A stretch of DNA of 64,000 nt from Nocardia sp. NRRL S-836 (GCF_001279525.1 NZ_LGDY01000096.1:1-64000); one strand, 5' to 3'; positions 40,701 to 49,009 are shown, counted from the stretch's first letter. The notes: a model not told the origin generated them from the letters alone. A program made the numbers and translations.

Positions 40701-42002
40701 ATGATCGAGGCGCGGGACGTGCGGATGGGCCAGTACGGCCACTCCAACCAGCCCTCGCACCACATCGCCTACATGTACAACTACGCCGGTCAGCCCGCCC
40801 GCACCGCGGAGAAGGTCCGGGAGATCATGGCGCGCCTGTACGTCGGCAGTCAGGAGGGCCAGGGCTACGCGGGCGACGAGGACAACGGCGAGATGTCGGC
40901 GTGGTACCTGTTCTCGTCGCTGGGCTTCTACCCGCTGCAGATGGGCAAGCCGGCCTACGCGATCGGCTCGCCGCAGTTCACCAAGGCGACCGTCGCGCTG
41001 GAGAACGGCAAGAAGCTGGTGGTCAACGCGCCGAAGAACAGCGCGAAGAACATCTACGTGCAGGGCGTGAAGGTCAACGGCAAGGCGTGGAACAAGACGT
41101 ACCTGCCGCACGACCTGCTCGCGAACGGCGCCACGATCGACTTCGACATGGGCCCCGCCCCGTCGAAGTGGGGCACGGGCGCCGACGACGCCCCCGAGTC
41201 GATCACCAAGGGCACCGAGGTCGCCACGCCGCTGCGTGACGTCGCCACGGGCCTGTCGGTGGCCGCGTTGTCGGACAACAACTCCGCGACCTCCGCGACG
41301 GTCCGCACGGCCGACTTCACGCCGGCCGACGCCAAGGAGAAGGCGGAGTTCTACACGCTGACCAACGCGAAGGCCGGCCCGTCACCGACGTCGTGGGAGC
41401 TGAAGGCCTCCTACGACGGCAAGACGTGGGCGACCGTCGACAAGCGCTCCGGCGAGAACTTCCAGTGGCAGCAGTACACCCGGTCGTTCAAGATCGCCTC
41501 GCCGGGCCGCTACGCGTTCTACCGCCTGGAGTTCGCCGGCGACGTCGCGCTGTCGGAGTTCGAGCTGCTCTCGAAGCCGTTACCCGCCGCCACCACCACG
41601 GTGACCGGCACGGTCAACGGCCCGCTGCAGGTCACCGGCGTGACCTATGTGGACGGTGCCACGATCAGCGGTCCGGTGACCGTCGCCCGCGGCGCCACGC
41701 TGTACGTCTTCGGCGGCGAGATCAAGGGCCCGCTGTCGGCCGCGGACGCCGCGTCCGTGGTCCTGGTGGGCACCAGGGTCTCGGGCCCGGTGACCGTGAA
41801 CGGCGCCTCGTCGGAGGTAGCGCTGGAGAACACCGCGGTCGGTGGCCCTGTGTCACTGACGTCCAACAAAACCCGTTCCGTGGTGGCGTTCTCGACCGTC
41901 GGCGGCCCGTTGTCCTGCACGGGCAACACGCCGTCACCGGTCAGCAACGGCTTCGCGAACGACGTCAAGGGGCCGAAGGCAGGACAGTGCGCTGGGCTGT
42001 AA
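37770..42002 (+). CDS. Secreted GH92 alpha-mannosidase with F5/8C and beta-helix domains
   Basis: A large secreted enzyme (1410 residues) likely removing alpha-mannose from glycans. A signal peptide (about 1-33) is followed by an F5/8-type-C carbohydrate-binding domain (about 90-225, with NLVDGSVNTKWLVF) and a linker. The GH92 domain (about 390-1130) contains ETNGWNMAFTVPHDGQGL, SNQPSHHIAYMYNYAG and GYAGDEDNGEMSAWY, the signature end of the catalytic half with the catalytic acid/base residues. A second F5/8C-like domain (about 1150-1260) and a Gly/Val-rich repeat region (about 1275-1400) resembling a short beta-helix close it. The order and length fit GH92 proteins of soil actinomycetes. Confidence 0.92.
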   Translation: MRQLGKRRTTTLLSVAITATLVCGVTNGYAAAAPEESGVGFSSSFEDGQPQPSWANTVETGPSGSPKASGVIGSDGSGIPGNVSDKVLEVKASGEYADSGEVKENLVDGSVNTKWLVFATTGWASFRFAEAQTIRRYALSSANDSPERDPKNWTLQGSDNGTDWTVVDTRTGEAFAERFQTKTYDIATPQAFTRYKLDITLNNGSTNIVQLAEVQLSDGSTTPPPPNMRSVVGSGPTGGYASKARVGWTGVKSFRFQGRHTAEGRAYSYNKVFDVDVEVGPQTELSYLIFPDFVTDNLNYPSTYSSVDLAFSDGTYLSDLKAVDQHGAVLSPQGQGAGKFLYTNQWNKVASTIGAVAAGKTVKRVLVAYDGPQGPTEFGAWVDDIRIGDVVKKQYAKPSDYVLTTRGTNSNGSFSRGNNFPATAVPHGFNFWTPMTNAGSTSWLYEYQQRNNAQNLPTLQAFTASHEPSPWMGDRQTFQVMPSDKAPTQDRALRSLPFKHDNEVAKAHYYGVTFENGLKAEIAPTDHAAVFRFTFPDEGQKNLVFDNVNNLGGLTLDAAGGVVTGFSDVKSGLSTGASRLFVYGEVDKAVTASGRLTGAGRDAVGGYFTFADKTVQLRIATSLISVDQAKANLEQEVGGSDTFESVRDRAQAAWDRVLGILSVEGASEDQLITTYSNMYRLYLYPNSGFEKVGDKVRYASPVAPPTGPSTPTQTGAKVVDGKIYVNNGFWDTYRTTWPAYSLFTPSQAGEMAEGFVQQYKDGGWISRWSSPGYADLMTGTSSDVAFADAYLKGVTNFDAKAAYEAAVKNASVVPPNSGVGRKGMDRSIFLGYTGNDQLGEAWSWAIEGYLNDYGISQMAKALYDKTGEKRYAEEHEYFLNRSLNYVLTFDKRIGFFQGRNVDGSWRVQDPAKYNPQDWRYDYTETNGWNMAFTVPHDGQGLANLYGGRDALAKKLDQFFTLPETAKFPGGYGGVIHEMIEARDVRMGQYGHSNQPSHHIAYMYNYAGQPARTAEKVREIMARLYVGSQEGQGYAGDEDNGEMSAWYLFSSLGFYPLQMGKPAYAIGSPQFTKATVALENGKKLVVNAPKNSAKNIYVQGVKVNGKAWNKTYLPHDLLANGATIDFDMGPAPSKWGTGADDAPESITKGTEVATPLRDVATGLSVAALSDNNSATSATVRTADFTPADAKEKAEFYTLTNAKAGPSPTSWELKASYDGKTWATVDKRSGENFQWQQYTRSFKIASPGRYAFYRLEFAGDVALSEFELLSKPLPAATTTVTGTVNGPLQVTGVTYVDGATISGPVTVARGATLYVFGGEIKGPLSAADAASVVLVGTRVSGPVTVNGASSEVALENTAVGGPVSLTSNKTRSVVAFSTVGGPLSCTGNTPSPVSNGFANDVKGPKAGQCAGL

Positions 42003-42028
42003 CGCCCAACTGAAGCCCGCCTGACAGG

Positions 42029-42061
42029 AAAAGCCGCGTTCCGTCACGGAGCGCGGCTTTT
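42029..42061 (+). terminator. Terminator after the GH92 gene
   Basis: 15-bp stem AAAAGCCGCGTTCCG/CGGAGCGCGGCTTTT (one G-U pair) with a three-base loop and a trailing T-run: a clear intrinsic terminator. Confidence 0.9.
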
Positions 42062-42147
42062 TCCGTTCACCTGAACGGATCTTTCCGGTGCGGTAGGTTT
42101 TCCGGTGGGATCTTGACAATTCGCTGGTGTGACTCGGGGAGGTCGCT

Positions 42148-42297
42148 GTGGTGCCGTTCACCCAAGGCAGGACGTGGGTTTCGGTACCCGAGCCGCGACG
42201 GCCCGTTCCGTCACGCACCGGTATGCCGTCCACCAAGGACGCCGTGCGCTCCCTGCCGGTCAGCTCACCAGGAAAGCTCGCGGCACCGCTGCGCTGA
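42148..42297 (+). CDS. Possible small protein, 49 residues
   Basis: An open frame with a GTG start (a second GTG follows at once) behind a GGGGAGG site five bases upstream, ending within the 3' end of the convergent CDF gene. The product is basic and proline-rich (GRTWVSVPEPRRPVPS). It has no recognised domain and no terminator of its own. The Shine-Dalgarno sequence is the main evidence. Confidence 0.3.
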   Translation: MVPFTQGRTWVSVPEPRRPVPSRTGMPSTKDAVRSLPVSSPGKLAAPLR

Positions 42298-43173
42298 CGA
42301 CCCGCCCTCGACCTGCAACGTCGCGTGCTCGATGTGGTACTCGCTCTTCAACAACGCCTGCGCGGCCGTCAGCACTACCTCGTGATCGGCGTCCTGCGCG
42401 GTCGTGAGGTGCGCCGACGCCACCTCCATGCCACTGGTGAGCGTCCACACGTGCAGGTCGTGCGCCTCGACGACACCGGGCAACGTGGAGAGCGCCTTCT
42501 GCATCTCCGTGACGTCCAACCGCTCCGGCGCGTGCTGGAACAGGATGTGCAACGCGTTCTTCGCCAGCGAGTACGTCCGCGGCAGCACCCACACACCGAT
42601 CAGCACACCCATGATCGGGTCCGCGTACCGCCACCCCGTCGTGATGGTCACCAGCGCACTGACGAGCACCCCCACCGACCCGACGAGGTCCGCCAGCACC
42701 TCCAGGTACGCACCCCTGACGTTGATGCTGTCCTTGGCCCCCTCTTTGAGCACGCTGAAGGACACGAGGTTGGCCGCGAGCCCCAGCCCCGCCGCGATCA
42801 GCACCGGCCACCCCGGCACACTCGGCGGGTCCTGGAACCTGCCGACCGCCTCGTAGACCACGTACCCCGCGACCCCGAACAGCAAGACCGCGTTGGCCAG
42901 CGCCGCCAGCACCTCGGCCCGGTAGAACCCGAACGTGCGGTTCCGCCCCGCCTTGGCCCTGCGCGCCACCATGATCGCGGCCAGCGCCATCCCGACCCCG
43001 AGCACGTCGGTGAGCATGTGCGCGGCATCGGAGATCAGCGCCAGCGAGGACGTCGCGAACCCCACGACGAACTCGACCACCATGAACACCGCGCCGATCC
43101 CGAACGCGACCCACAGCTTGCCGGCGTGCTGCCCACCCGCGGACGCCGATCCGTGCCCATGCCCGTGACCCAT
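42265..43173 (-). CDS. Cation diffusion facilitator transporter (zinc/divalent metal)
   Basis: Proton-coupled efflux of Zn2+ or related ions. The 302-residue protein starts with the His-rich MGHGHGHGSASAGG, has six membrane helices, the TM2 metal site DAAHMLTD and a C-terminal cytoplasmic domain with HDLHVWTLTSG. The TM5 metal site reads EVLADLVGS, with Glu where zinc exporters usually have His. A start at 43185 (MFQSMGHG) is possible; neither start has a clear ribosome site. Upstream, CATGCGCATG (43193-43202) is a perfect palindrome that could bind an ArsR/SmtB-type repressor. Confidence 0.88.
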   Translation of the reverse strand: MGHGHGHGSASAGGQHAGKLWVAFGIGAVFMVVEFVVGFATSSLALISDAAHMLTDVLGVGMALAAIMVARRAKAGRNRTFGFYRAEVLAALANAVLLFGVAGYVVYEAVGRFQDPPSVPGWPVLIAAGLGLAANLVSFSVLKEGAKDSINVRGAYLEVLADLVGSVGVLVSALVTITTGWRYADPIMGVLIGVWVLPRTYSLAKNALHILFQHAPERLDVTEMQKALSTLPGVVEAHDLHVWTLTSGMEVASAHLTTAQDADHEVVLTAAQALLKSEYHIEHATLQVEGGSSAQRCRELSW

Positions 43174-43322
43174 GCTTTGGAACATATAGCGACATGCGCA
43201 TGAGTGCAATCCGGCGTATTCCTGACCAGGCCGTCTCATGATCGAGGCCACGTCGCGCCGGTTCGGAGGGGGTGGTGTCGAACTGGGTCGCGGAGGTGCG
43301 CTAGGATCTTCACGTAGCTACG

Positions 43323-43394
43323 GCCCCCGTAGCTCAGGGGATAGAGCACCGCCCTCCGGAGGCGGGAGCGCAGGTTCGAATCCTGCCGGGGGCA
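43323..43394 (+). tRNA. tRNA-Arg (anticodon CCG)
   Basis: A complete cloverleaf of 72 bases: acceptor GCCCCCG/CGGGGGC plus discriminator A, D-stem GCTC/GAGC, anticodon stem CCGCC/GGCGG with loop CTCCGGA (anticodon CCG, reading CGG), and T-stem GCAGG/CCTGC with loop TTCGAAT. CCA is not encoded. The 3' end is the left attachment repeat of an integrated element; the tRNA remains intact. Confidence 0.95.
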
Positions 43395-43395
43395 C
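43381..43395 (+). repeat. attL-type direct repeat in tRNA-Arg
   Basis: TCCTGCCGGGGGCAC: the T-stem and acceptor 3' strand of the tRNA plus the discriminator base and one further base. Identical to 53225-53239. The following bases (TACACAGAC versus CACGCAGAC) differ at two positions, which suggests a 24-bp original core. Confidence 0.85.
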
Positions 43396-45412
43396 TACAC
43401 AGACGGTCCCGCCGTGGAGATCATCCATGGTGGGACCTTTCTGCTTTGGGAACGGGATGACGACCGCCTCTTGAGTGGTCTTCGAGACGGCCTCGATCGT
43501 GTCGCCGAGAAGCGTCACCCGGCAGGTGGCGCTGCGGGACACGTAGTCGTAGTGGATCTCCAGCCGGAAGGCCTCGAACAGCTTCCGCGAGAGTTCGTCC
43601 GGCAGCTCGGTCAGCTCGACCGGCGTGACGGGCAGGAAGTCGACCAGACCCAGGTTGGATGCCTGCTGCACCTCGTTCTCTGCCTTGGCCAGCTGGGCAC
43701 GCAGCCCCTCGATCTCGCCCGAAGCTCTGCCCTTCGCTCGTTGACGTCTCGAACGAAGTCCTGGTCGACATCGGTCAGCTCCAGATTGCGGACGAGGTTC
43801 TTCCGCTTGGTCTCAGCCTCGGTGATCGCTCGGCGCAGCGCGGTGATCTTGGTCTTGCGATCCTTCTTCGCGTTCTCGTCGAGCTCCTTGAGGCTGACGG
43901 ACAGCAGTTGGCGCCGGTACCGACCGAAGACGTGGTTCGCGAGGAACTCGGTGAGCCCCTTCACCATGCCGCCCTCGCGAACCCAATAGGTCGAGGGAGG
44001 GTGACCTTCCGGGACCCAAGCCTTCTTCGGCGCACAGACGTAATAGGCGTGCTGGTGCTTCGTCTTGCCGTAGAGGCGACGCCTGCAGAGCACGCAGAAG
44101 ATGTAGCTGCGCAGTCTGTAGGTCCGCTTGGCCTGCGGATCGCGACTCTTGCTCGCGGTCCGTGACCGCTCACGCTGTTCAGCGACCTGCTGAGCCTGGA
44201 CGAAGGTCTCCAGGTCGATGTTCGCCTCGTGAGTCGGGTCGGGCGACCAGACCCACTCGGAGATCGGGTTCATCCGGTTCTTGCCGCCGCCCTTGCGAGC
44301 CCGGCGGTTCCAGACCATGTGCCCGGTGTGCTTCGGGTTGGTCAGTATGTCGCGGACGTTCAAGTAGGTCCACATACCGACGGCGTTGTCCGGGCCGACC
44401 GGGGTCGGCGGTGGATTCGTAACGAGGTCCTCATTGAGCCGGTCGGCGATGGCTTGGTAACCGAGCCGTTCCGCGACCCGCCATCCGAACGACTTCCGGA
44501 CGACCGGGCCTTCGACTGGATGAATCTCCAGCCGCGTCTTCTTGAGGCCTTTGGCTCGCTTGGCGGGTACCGGGTGCGGCATCTTCTTCGCGATGTAGCC
44601 GTAGCAAGCTTTGCCGACGTTGTAGCCCTGCTCGGTGTGCGTCTCGAAGCCGTCCCACGCCTTGCCAAGCATCTCGATGACGTACCACTCGGCGACGCCC
44701 TGCTTGACCCTCCGCGTCAGGACCTGAGTCGAGGTCTTGGCGCGGCGTCCCTTGGCGTCGAGGCGGAACGGTTCGTCAGCGCAGACGAGCATGACGCCGG
44801 CCGTCTCCAGCCGGTGCTCGATCTCCGTCGAGGTGTACGACCGACGACTCACGCGCGAGATGTCCTCGGCGATCACCACGTCGAAGCAACGGTCTGGCCG
44901 AACGGCCTCGTCGAGAAGATCCTGGATACCTCCGTCCCGAGGGACCGGAATCTGGAACAGCTCGTGGGCGTTGCCGCGCTCGCGGTCAGAGAGGTCCTTG
45001 CGGCCGGATTCGATGTCGTAGAAGTGCGCGACGATGACCACGTCGTCCGGCAGCGCGCCGTGGCACGTCCGCAGTTGCCGCGGGATCGACAAGGTCGGGT
45101 CCTGCTGGTCGTAGGTCGAGGTCCGCCCCTCGCCTCAGCCGCGAGGACCTGCTGCGCGAGCAGGACCGGCATGGGAGGCGGCGCGGCCGGCACGGCCTCG
45201 GCCGGACCGATGTCGTAGGTGATCCCACGAACGACGAGCTCGACCCGACCACCCGGAGTCTCGATCTCCACGCATCGGCACGCGAAACGCACCGCCCGCC
45301 TGACCCCGTCGTCCCGATTCACGGTCCACGTGGCCAGGTGCTCCGCGCCCGCGGTCGCGTTGACGATGAGCGCCAGCGCCTTCGATTCGTCCGAGTTGGT
45401 CTGAAGCCGCTG

Positions 45413-45847
45413 TTAGGCGAACAGCTCAGCCAGGTCGTGCTCGTTCCGCCACCGATCGGCACGCGTCCCGTAGAGCCGCAGCAGGTCGTCGGACCTGCTG
45501 CTGACGTGCCGCGCGAGGTTGATGTGCCAGGCACCTGCAGAAGGCCGAGGAGGGGGCTCTTCCCCCAGCGGACCCACCCACACCTGGACGCCGTGGACCG
45601 GGTCGCCGCTGTGCGCGAGCAGCGGATACGCGATCACGCGACGTCTGCCCGTGGTCGTTCGCGCTTCTACTGGTTCACGCCCCACGACCACCCGCGCGGT
45701 CGTGCCCAGCACGTCAGGCAGGAATGGCCTCCGCCCGAGTACCGAACGAACGGAGACCATGTTCTTCGGGTTGTTCCCGACCGCTAGCACGGTCGGCTCC
45801 TGCCGAACCCCGCCAAATGTCTCGACCAACAGCCAGTCAGCCGCCAT
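45413..45847 (-). CDS. Truncated PAS/GAF-like (DUF5593-type) protein
   Basis: A 144-residue product starting MAADWLLVETFGG, with a GGAG site four bases upstream. Its start (WLLVETFGG, then EPTVLAVGNNPKN) and HGVQVWVGP resemble the N-terminal half of actinobacterial DUF5593/PAS-like proteins of about 350 residues. The frame stops at TAA (45413-45415), but the same frame stays open for about 90 more codons (QRLQTNSDESKALALI onward) up to the recombinase start, so the gene seems to have gained a nonsense codon and lost its C-terminus. A longer start at 45901 exists. Family assignment is tentative. Confidence 0.6.
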   Translation of the reverse strand: MAADWLLVETFGGVRQEPTVLAVGNNPKNMVSVRSVLGRRPFLPDVLGTTARVVVGREPVEARTTTGRRRVIAYPLLAHSGDPVHGVQVWVGPLGEEPPPRPSAGAWHINLARHVSSRSDDLLRLYGTRADRWRNEHDLAELFA

Positions 45848-45957
45848 CGCTCCGTCCCCCCGGTCGAAGATTGGCCTGCTCAGACAGGCTGACTCCGCCA
45901 ACCGGGCTTCGCTTGGAGCTTCTCCAAGAAGCTGCCGATGCGACTCTCAGTTCATTC

Positions 45958-45979
45958 AGTTGAGTGAATCAACTAGTTG
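45958..45979. promoter_or_regulatory. Overlapping palindromes upstream of the DUF5593-like gene
   Basis: AGTTGA-GTGAA-TCAACT (45958-45974) overlaps CAACTAGTTG (45970-45979), a perfect 10-bp palindrome. They lie in the A+T-rich 200-base interval between two minus-strand genes, about 110 bases upstream of the start at 45847. A repressor site is likely; the regulator is unknown. Confidence 0.4.
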
Positions 45980-46055
45980 GGGATGATCACCAACTTTCGG
46001 CAAGGTTCCCCTCCAACATCCACTCACACAGACTCCCAAGATCGACTAGGTGAGC

Positions 46056-46349
46056 TCAGAAGATCAACCAATGAAAGAACTTGATCGCCGCCGCAGTCGT
46101 CGCGAGCCCTACCAGTGCCGCCTCATAAGGCGAGTGGCGCGCGAAGACCGTGAGCAGGCCGGCGACCCCACCCGCGAGCACCGCAAGGAGCAGAACCAAT
46201 GCGGTACGCACGGGAAGCAGCGGCGTGGAGTTCTGTTCGTCGTCGCGATGCATCCTGATCTTTCCGTCATTGTCGGGGCAAACTTGATCTTTGGTTGATG
46301 CAGCGAGGTCCGAATCTGCTGGCGGGCGCGGCCGTTCGGGAGTCGTCAC
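46056..46349 (-). CDS. Small membrane protein in the element
   Basis: A 97-residue protein with a charged, proline-containing N-terminus (1-45) and two membrane helices (about 46-68 and 74-95). The GTG start overlaps the stop of the HTH gene upstream (GTGA), so the two form a unit. No family recognised. The hydrophobic helix pair after a soluble segment resembles small membrane partners of cytoplasmic regulators, but that is only a shape argument. Confidence 0.6.
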   Translation of the reverse strand: MTTPERPRPPADSDLAASTKDQVCPDNDGKIRMHRDDEQNSTPLLPVRTALVLLLAVLAGGVAGLLTVFARHSPYEAALVGLATTAAAIKFFHWLIF

Positions 46350-47149
46350 CGTGCGCCTGCCTCGACAGCGAGCCGAGATGACTGCAGCACGTGTCCATGC
46401 GGCGGGATGAGCTGGCCGGATCTGACAAGCGGCAGCAACGTGCCCTTGCGGAATTCGAACAGCCGACTCCGGATCGTGCTGGGGTTGAGCTTCAGCTTCT
46501 CGGCGACCTCTGTGACCGTGTAGCCAAGCCAGAGCCAGGTCAGGATCGGGCGGATACGCTCCGGTGCTCGCAGAACGACAGCACGGACCAGCTCCCGGTT
46601 CTCGATCACCAACTCGGTGTCCTGCCGCACCGCGACCAAGCCCAACTCATCGAAACCCGACGTGAGCTGATACCGCTCCTTGATCCACTGCTTCACCACG
46701 TCCGGATAAGCAAGAAGGCAGGCGTTGACGAAGTGGGTGGTCAACGCCGACCGGACTTGATCCCACTTGTTCTCCACAACGACACGTTCAAGGAAGCGTG
46801 GCAGGGCGCGCACGATCATTGCTCCGGCAAGATCGTGGCGGTGGCCGTCCGTCTGCGTGATTGCCTCGATCTGCTCTGCAGTCAGTACCGGAGTGGGTAC
46901 GCCGAGCCGTCTGAGCTGCGGCACGACAAGACAGTCGCGCAGCATGACCTTGAGAGCGGGGTAGGCATAGGTCCACAACTCCGCGGCCAACACCTTCCCT
47001 GCACTACTGAGACTCTTCCCGTCGCCCTCTCGATGCCCGGACTCGTCTGGTCGACCAGAACAGCGGTAGAGCCCTGCCTGTCTGGCAGCTACCACCATGT
47101 TGGGCAGCGCCTCGACTCTGGCCTCCGGATATCGCCGCTGCTTCGACAT
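46346..47149 (-). CDS. Sigma-region-4-like HTH protein
   Basis: A 267-residue protein starting MSKQRRYPEARVEAL, with a GGGAG site eight bases upstream (a GTG at 47155 is a weaker choice). Residues 1-200 are helical, with a region RALPRFLERVVVENKWDQV that resembles part of sigma factor region 2. Residues 210-240 (WLWLGYTVTEVAEKLKLNP) form a region-4-type helix-turn-helix. It looks like a diverged ECF-like transcription regulator carried by the element. Its target and any anti-sigma partner are unknown; the coupled small membrane protein is a candidate partner. Confidence 0.65.
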   Translation of the reverse strand: MSKQRRYPEARVEALPNMVVAARQAGLYRCSGRPDESGHREGDGKSLSSAGKVLAAELWTYAYPALKVMLRDCLVVPQLRRLGVPTPVLTAEQIEAITQTDGHRHDLAGAMIVRALPRFLERVVVENKWDQVRSALTTHFVNACLLAYPDVVKQWIKERYQLTSGFDELGLVAVRQDTELVIENRELVRAVVLRAPERIRPILTWLWLGYTVTEVAEKLKLNPSTIRSRLFEFRKGTLLPLVRSGQLIPPHGHVLQSSRLAVEAGAR

Positions 47150-47397
47150 GCGCACACTCCCCCTCGCGTTGACCGGCGCCTCACCCGGTTTTTCGAGCGC
47201 CGTTTCATCGTCGTAGGAGATTGGAGTGATACGCGTCCGAAATAATTTTTGTCTGTCGGCGAGCGCCCGGCAGTAGTAGCGTCACCGCCCTCAGGCGTGT
47301 CGTCTCCCCGCCAGATCTACGCAGAAGACAATCTCAGCAAGACTGCGGTGACCTGCAGAAACACGAAAGTGTCAGACCTCGACGCTACTCTGCGCGC

Positions 47398-48477
47398 ATG
47401 CTTGAACCCGTACTGTCATGGTCGGCCGGACCGCTCGTTGCGGTTGACCTGGAGACGACCGGCGTCGATCCTCGCAAGGACCGGATCGTGACGGCGGCCA
47501 TCATCACCATCACGCCGGTCTCCGTAGGCGAGCGCCCTAACGTCCACACCTACGAGTGGTCGGCCGATCCAGGCGTGGAGATACCTGCTGACGCGACCGC
47601 AATCCACGGCGTCACGACCGAGGAGGCCCGCGCGAAGGGCCGCGACGCCTCCGAAGTGATCGACGAAGTCACCAAGCTGCTGGCCAAGGTCTGGGCACCA
47701 ACGACGCCGTTGTGCGCGTTCAACGCCGCGTTCGACCTCACGATGCTCGACGCCGAACTCCAGCGGCATCACGGCCGCAGCCTTCCGCTCAGCGGTCCTG
47801 TGGTCGACCCGCTGTGCATCGACCGTCAGTTGGACCCACAACGCAAAAACAAGCGCACACTCTCCGGTCTATGCGCTCACTATCAGGTGCGTTTGGAGAA
47901 TGCTCACAGCAGCGCGGGCGACGCGAAGGCAACGGCCCGCCTGGCATGGCGGATGTCCACGGTCTTCTCAAAGGAAGTCGGCCAGGTTCCTCCGCACGTA
48001 CTGCACCGGCATCAAGCCCGTTGGTTCCGCGACAGCCAGGTCGTGCACGCCGACAAGCTCGAACGAGCAGCCGCTGGCTCTGCAGCACGCGGCGACACGG
48101 CAGGTGCCGATCGCCTGCGCGCCCGCGCGGCAGACACGCGAGCCGCTGCGAGCAGTTGGCCCTTCCTGCCCGAGACGACCCCAGCCGAAGGCAAGCGCCG
48201 CCGCCTGCCACCTCGCCCCGGCGGGGTAGCGAACTCGCACGCGTCCTGGACGCCCGACTTGGATGCTGCGCTGCGCGATCTGTGGCTCAACGCCGACCCT
48301 GTGGAACTGGCCGAGCCGCTCCGCGAGGAGATCGCCGAGCACCACGGACGGACGCCTGCTGCCATCCGCTCACGTTTGCTGCGACTGCGATGCGACCCCG
48401 AACAACCAGGACTCACCTGCGACGAGCAGCGCGCTGCCGAGCTACAACGCTCCTACGACGCTGAGTACAAGCGCTGA
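47398..48477 (+). CDS. DEDDh 3'-5' exonuclease (DnaQ-like) with extra domain
   Basis: A 359-residue protein. The exonuclease domain (1-190) has all three motifs: Exo I VAVDLETTGVD, Exo II AFNAAFDLTML and Exo III AHSSAGDAKAT (DEDDh). Residues 195-265 form a charged linker, and the C-terminal region (about 275-359, SWTPDLDAALRDLW and RTPAAIRSRLLRL) is a Myb/SANT-like or HTH domain. The start follows the A+T-rich interval at 47150-47397, which is the divergent promoter zone shared with the HTH gene and contains no gene. A role in repair, phage defence or element maintenance is possible. Confidence 0.85.
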   Translation: MLEPVLSWSAGPLVAVDLETTGVDPRKDRIVTAAIITITPVSVGERPNVHTYEWSADPGVEIPADATAIHGVTTEEARAKGRDASEVIDEVTKLLAKVWAPTTPLCAFNAAFDLTMLDAELQRHHGRSLPLSGPVVDPLCIDRQLDPQRKNKRTLSGLCAHYQVRLENAHSSAGDAKATARLAWRMSTVFSKEVGQVPPHVLHRHQARWFRDSQVVHADKLERAAAGSAARGDTAGADRLRARAADTRAAASSWPFLPETTPAEGKRRRLPPRPGGVANSHASWTPDLDAALRDLWLNADPVELAEPLREEIAEHHGRTPAAIRSRLLRLRCDPEQPGLTCDEQRAAELQRSYDAEYKR

Positions 48478-49009
48478 TCCTGGCTTGCCCTAAGCAAATC
48501 GACACCATCCCATCGAGTCATCCGATCGCGAACACCAACCGACCTGTACGTTCCGCTGTCGTTCAGGCGACGAAGGTACGGCGTGGGCATCGGCTTCGTA
48601 GTGGAGAAGGTCGAGTTGTGTGTCGGCGGTAGTGGCACACGCGGAAGCTCGGTTCGTCGATCTTCCGCGTGCAGGAACCGATCGCGACTGGGAGGAGTAG
48701 CCTCCTGGAGTGCATCTGGTAGCCCTGCGGCGCTGATACCCCGCCGTCCGTAACAACGTCACCCACATTTACATGAAGGCGTACAGGCAACACCGTGTAT
48801 CTGTTCGTGACGTATTCCCAGGCGCAGCCTGGCGGTCCTGGCCGATTGCGATTACCGACTACTTTACGGTCTAGATGATCAATTAGGACAAACCCGCCAA
48901 GGTGATGGTCGGCGAAACCGAGCATCCCGGTGACCGACGACAGCGGAACGTAAAGCGGCAGTCGATGCAGCAACACCGAATGACTTAGCAAGGAATGCAC
49001 GATAAGCGT
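48478..49009. other. Gene-free interval in the element
   Basis: About 530 bases, clearly richer in A+T than the chromosome. Several short open frames (up to 145 codons) cross it, but their products look random in composition and have no start site worth naming. It may be relic DNA from the element's decay. No hairpin or tRNA seen. Confidence 0.5.

Larger units (their letters stand above)
43318..45134 (-). pseudogene. Large serine recombinase (integrase), frameshifted at both ends
   Basis: The body (residues SIPRQLRTCHG through an ELTDVDQDFV coiled coil) is a large serine recombinase with its zinc-ribbon region (CVLCRRRLYG and YYVCAPKK) and recombinase domain. The catalytic segment RTSTYDQQDPT, with nucleophile serine at 45117-45119, has an in-frame TGA just upstream (45135-45137) and no start codon before it; the longest start-to-stop frame begins after the catalytic serine. 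Near 43720 the frame shifts by one base: the true C-terminus (GEIEGLRAQLAKAENE, NLGLVDFLP) continues in another frame and runs antisense through the attL repeat and the tRNA. Probably inactive unless these are sequence errors. Confidence 0.7.

Noticed and set aside
38142..41111. 989-codon minus-strand open frame inside the GH92 gene
   Set aside because: Antisense shadow of a strongly coding gene; composition is Arg/Val/Leu-rich with no domain.
48563..49000. 145-codon minus-strand frame in the A+T-rich part of the element
   Set aside because: No start context, mixed residue composition and no domain; it looks like relic or non-coding DNA.
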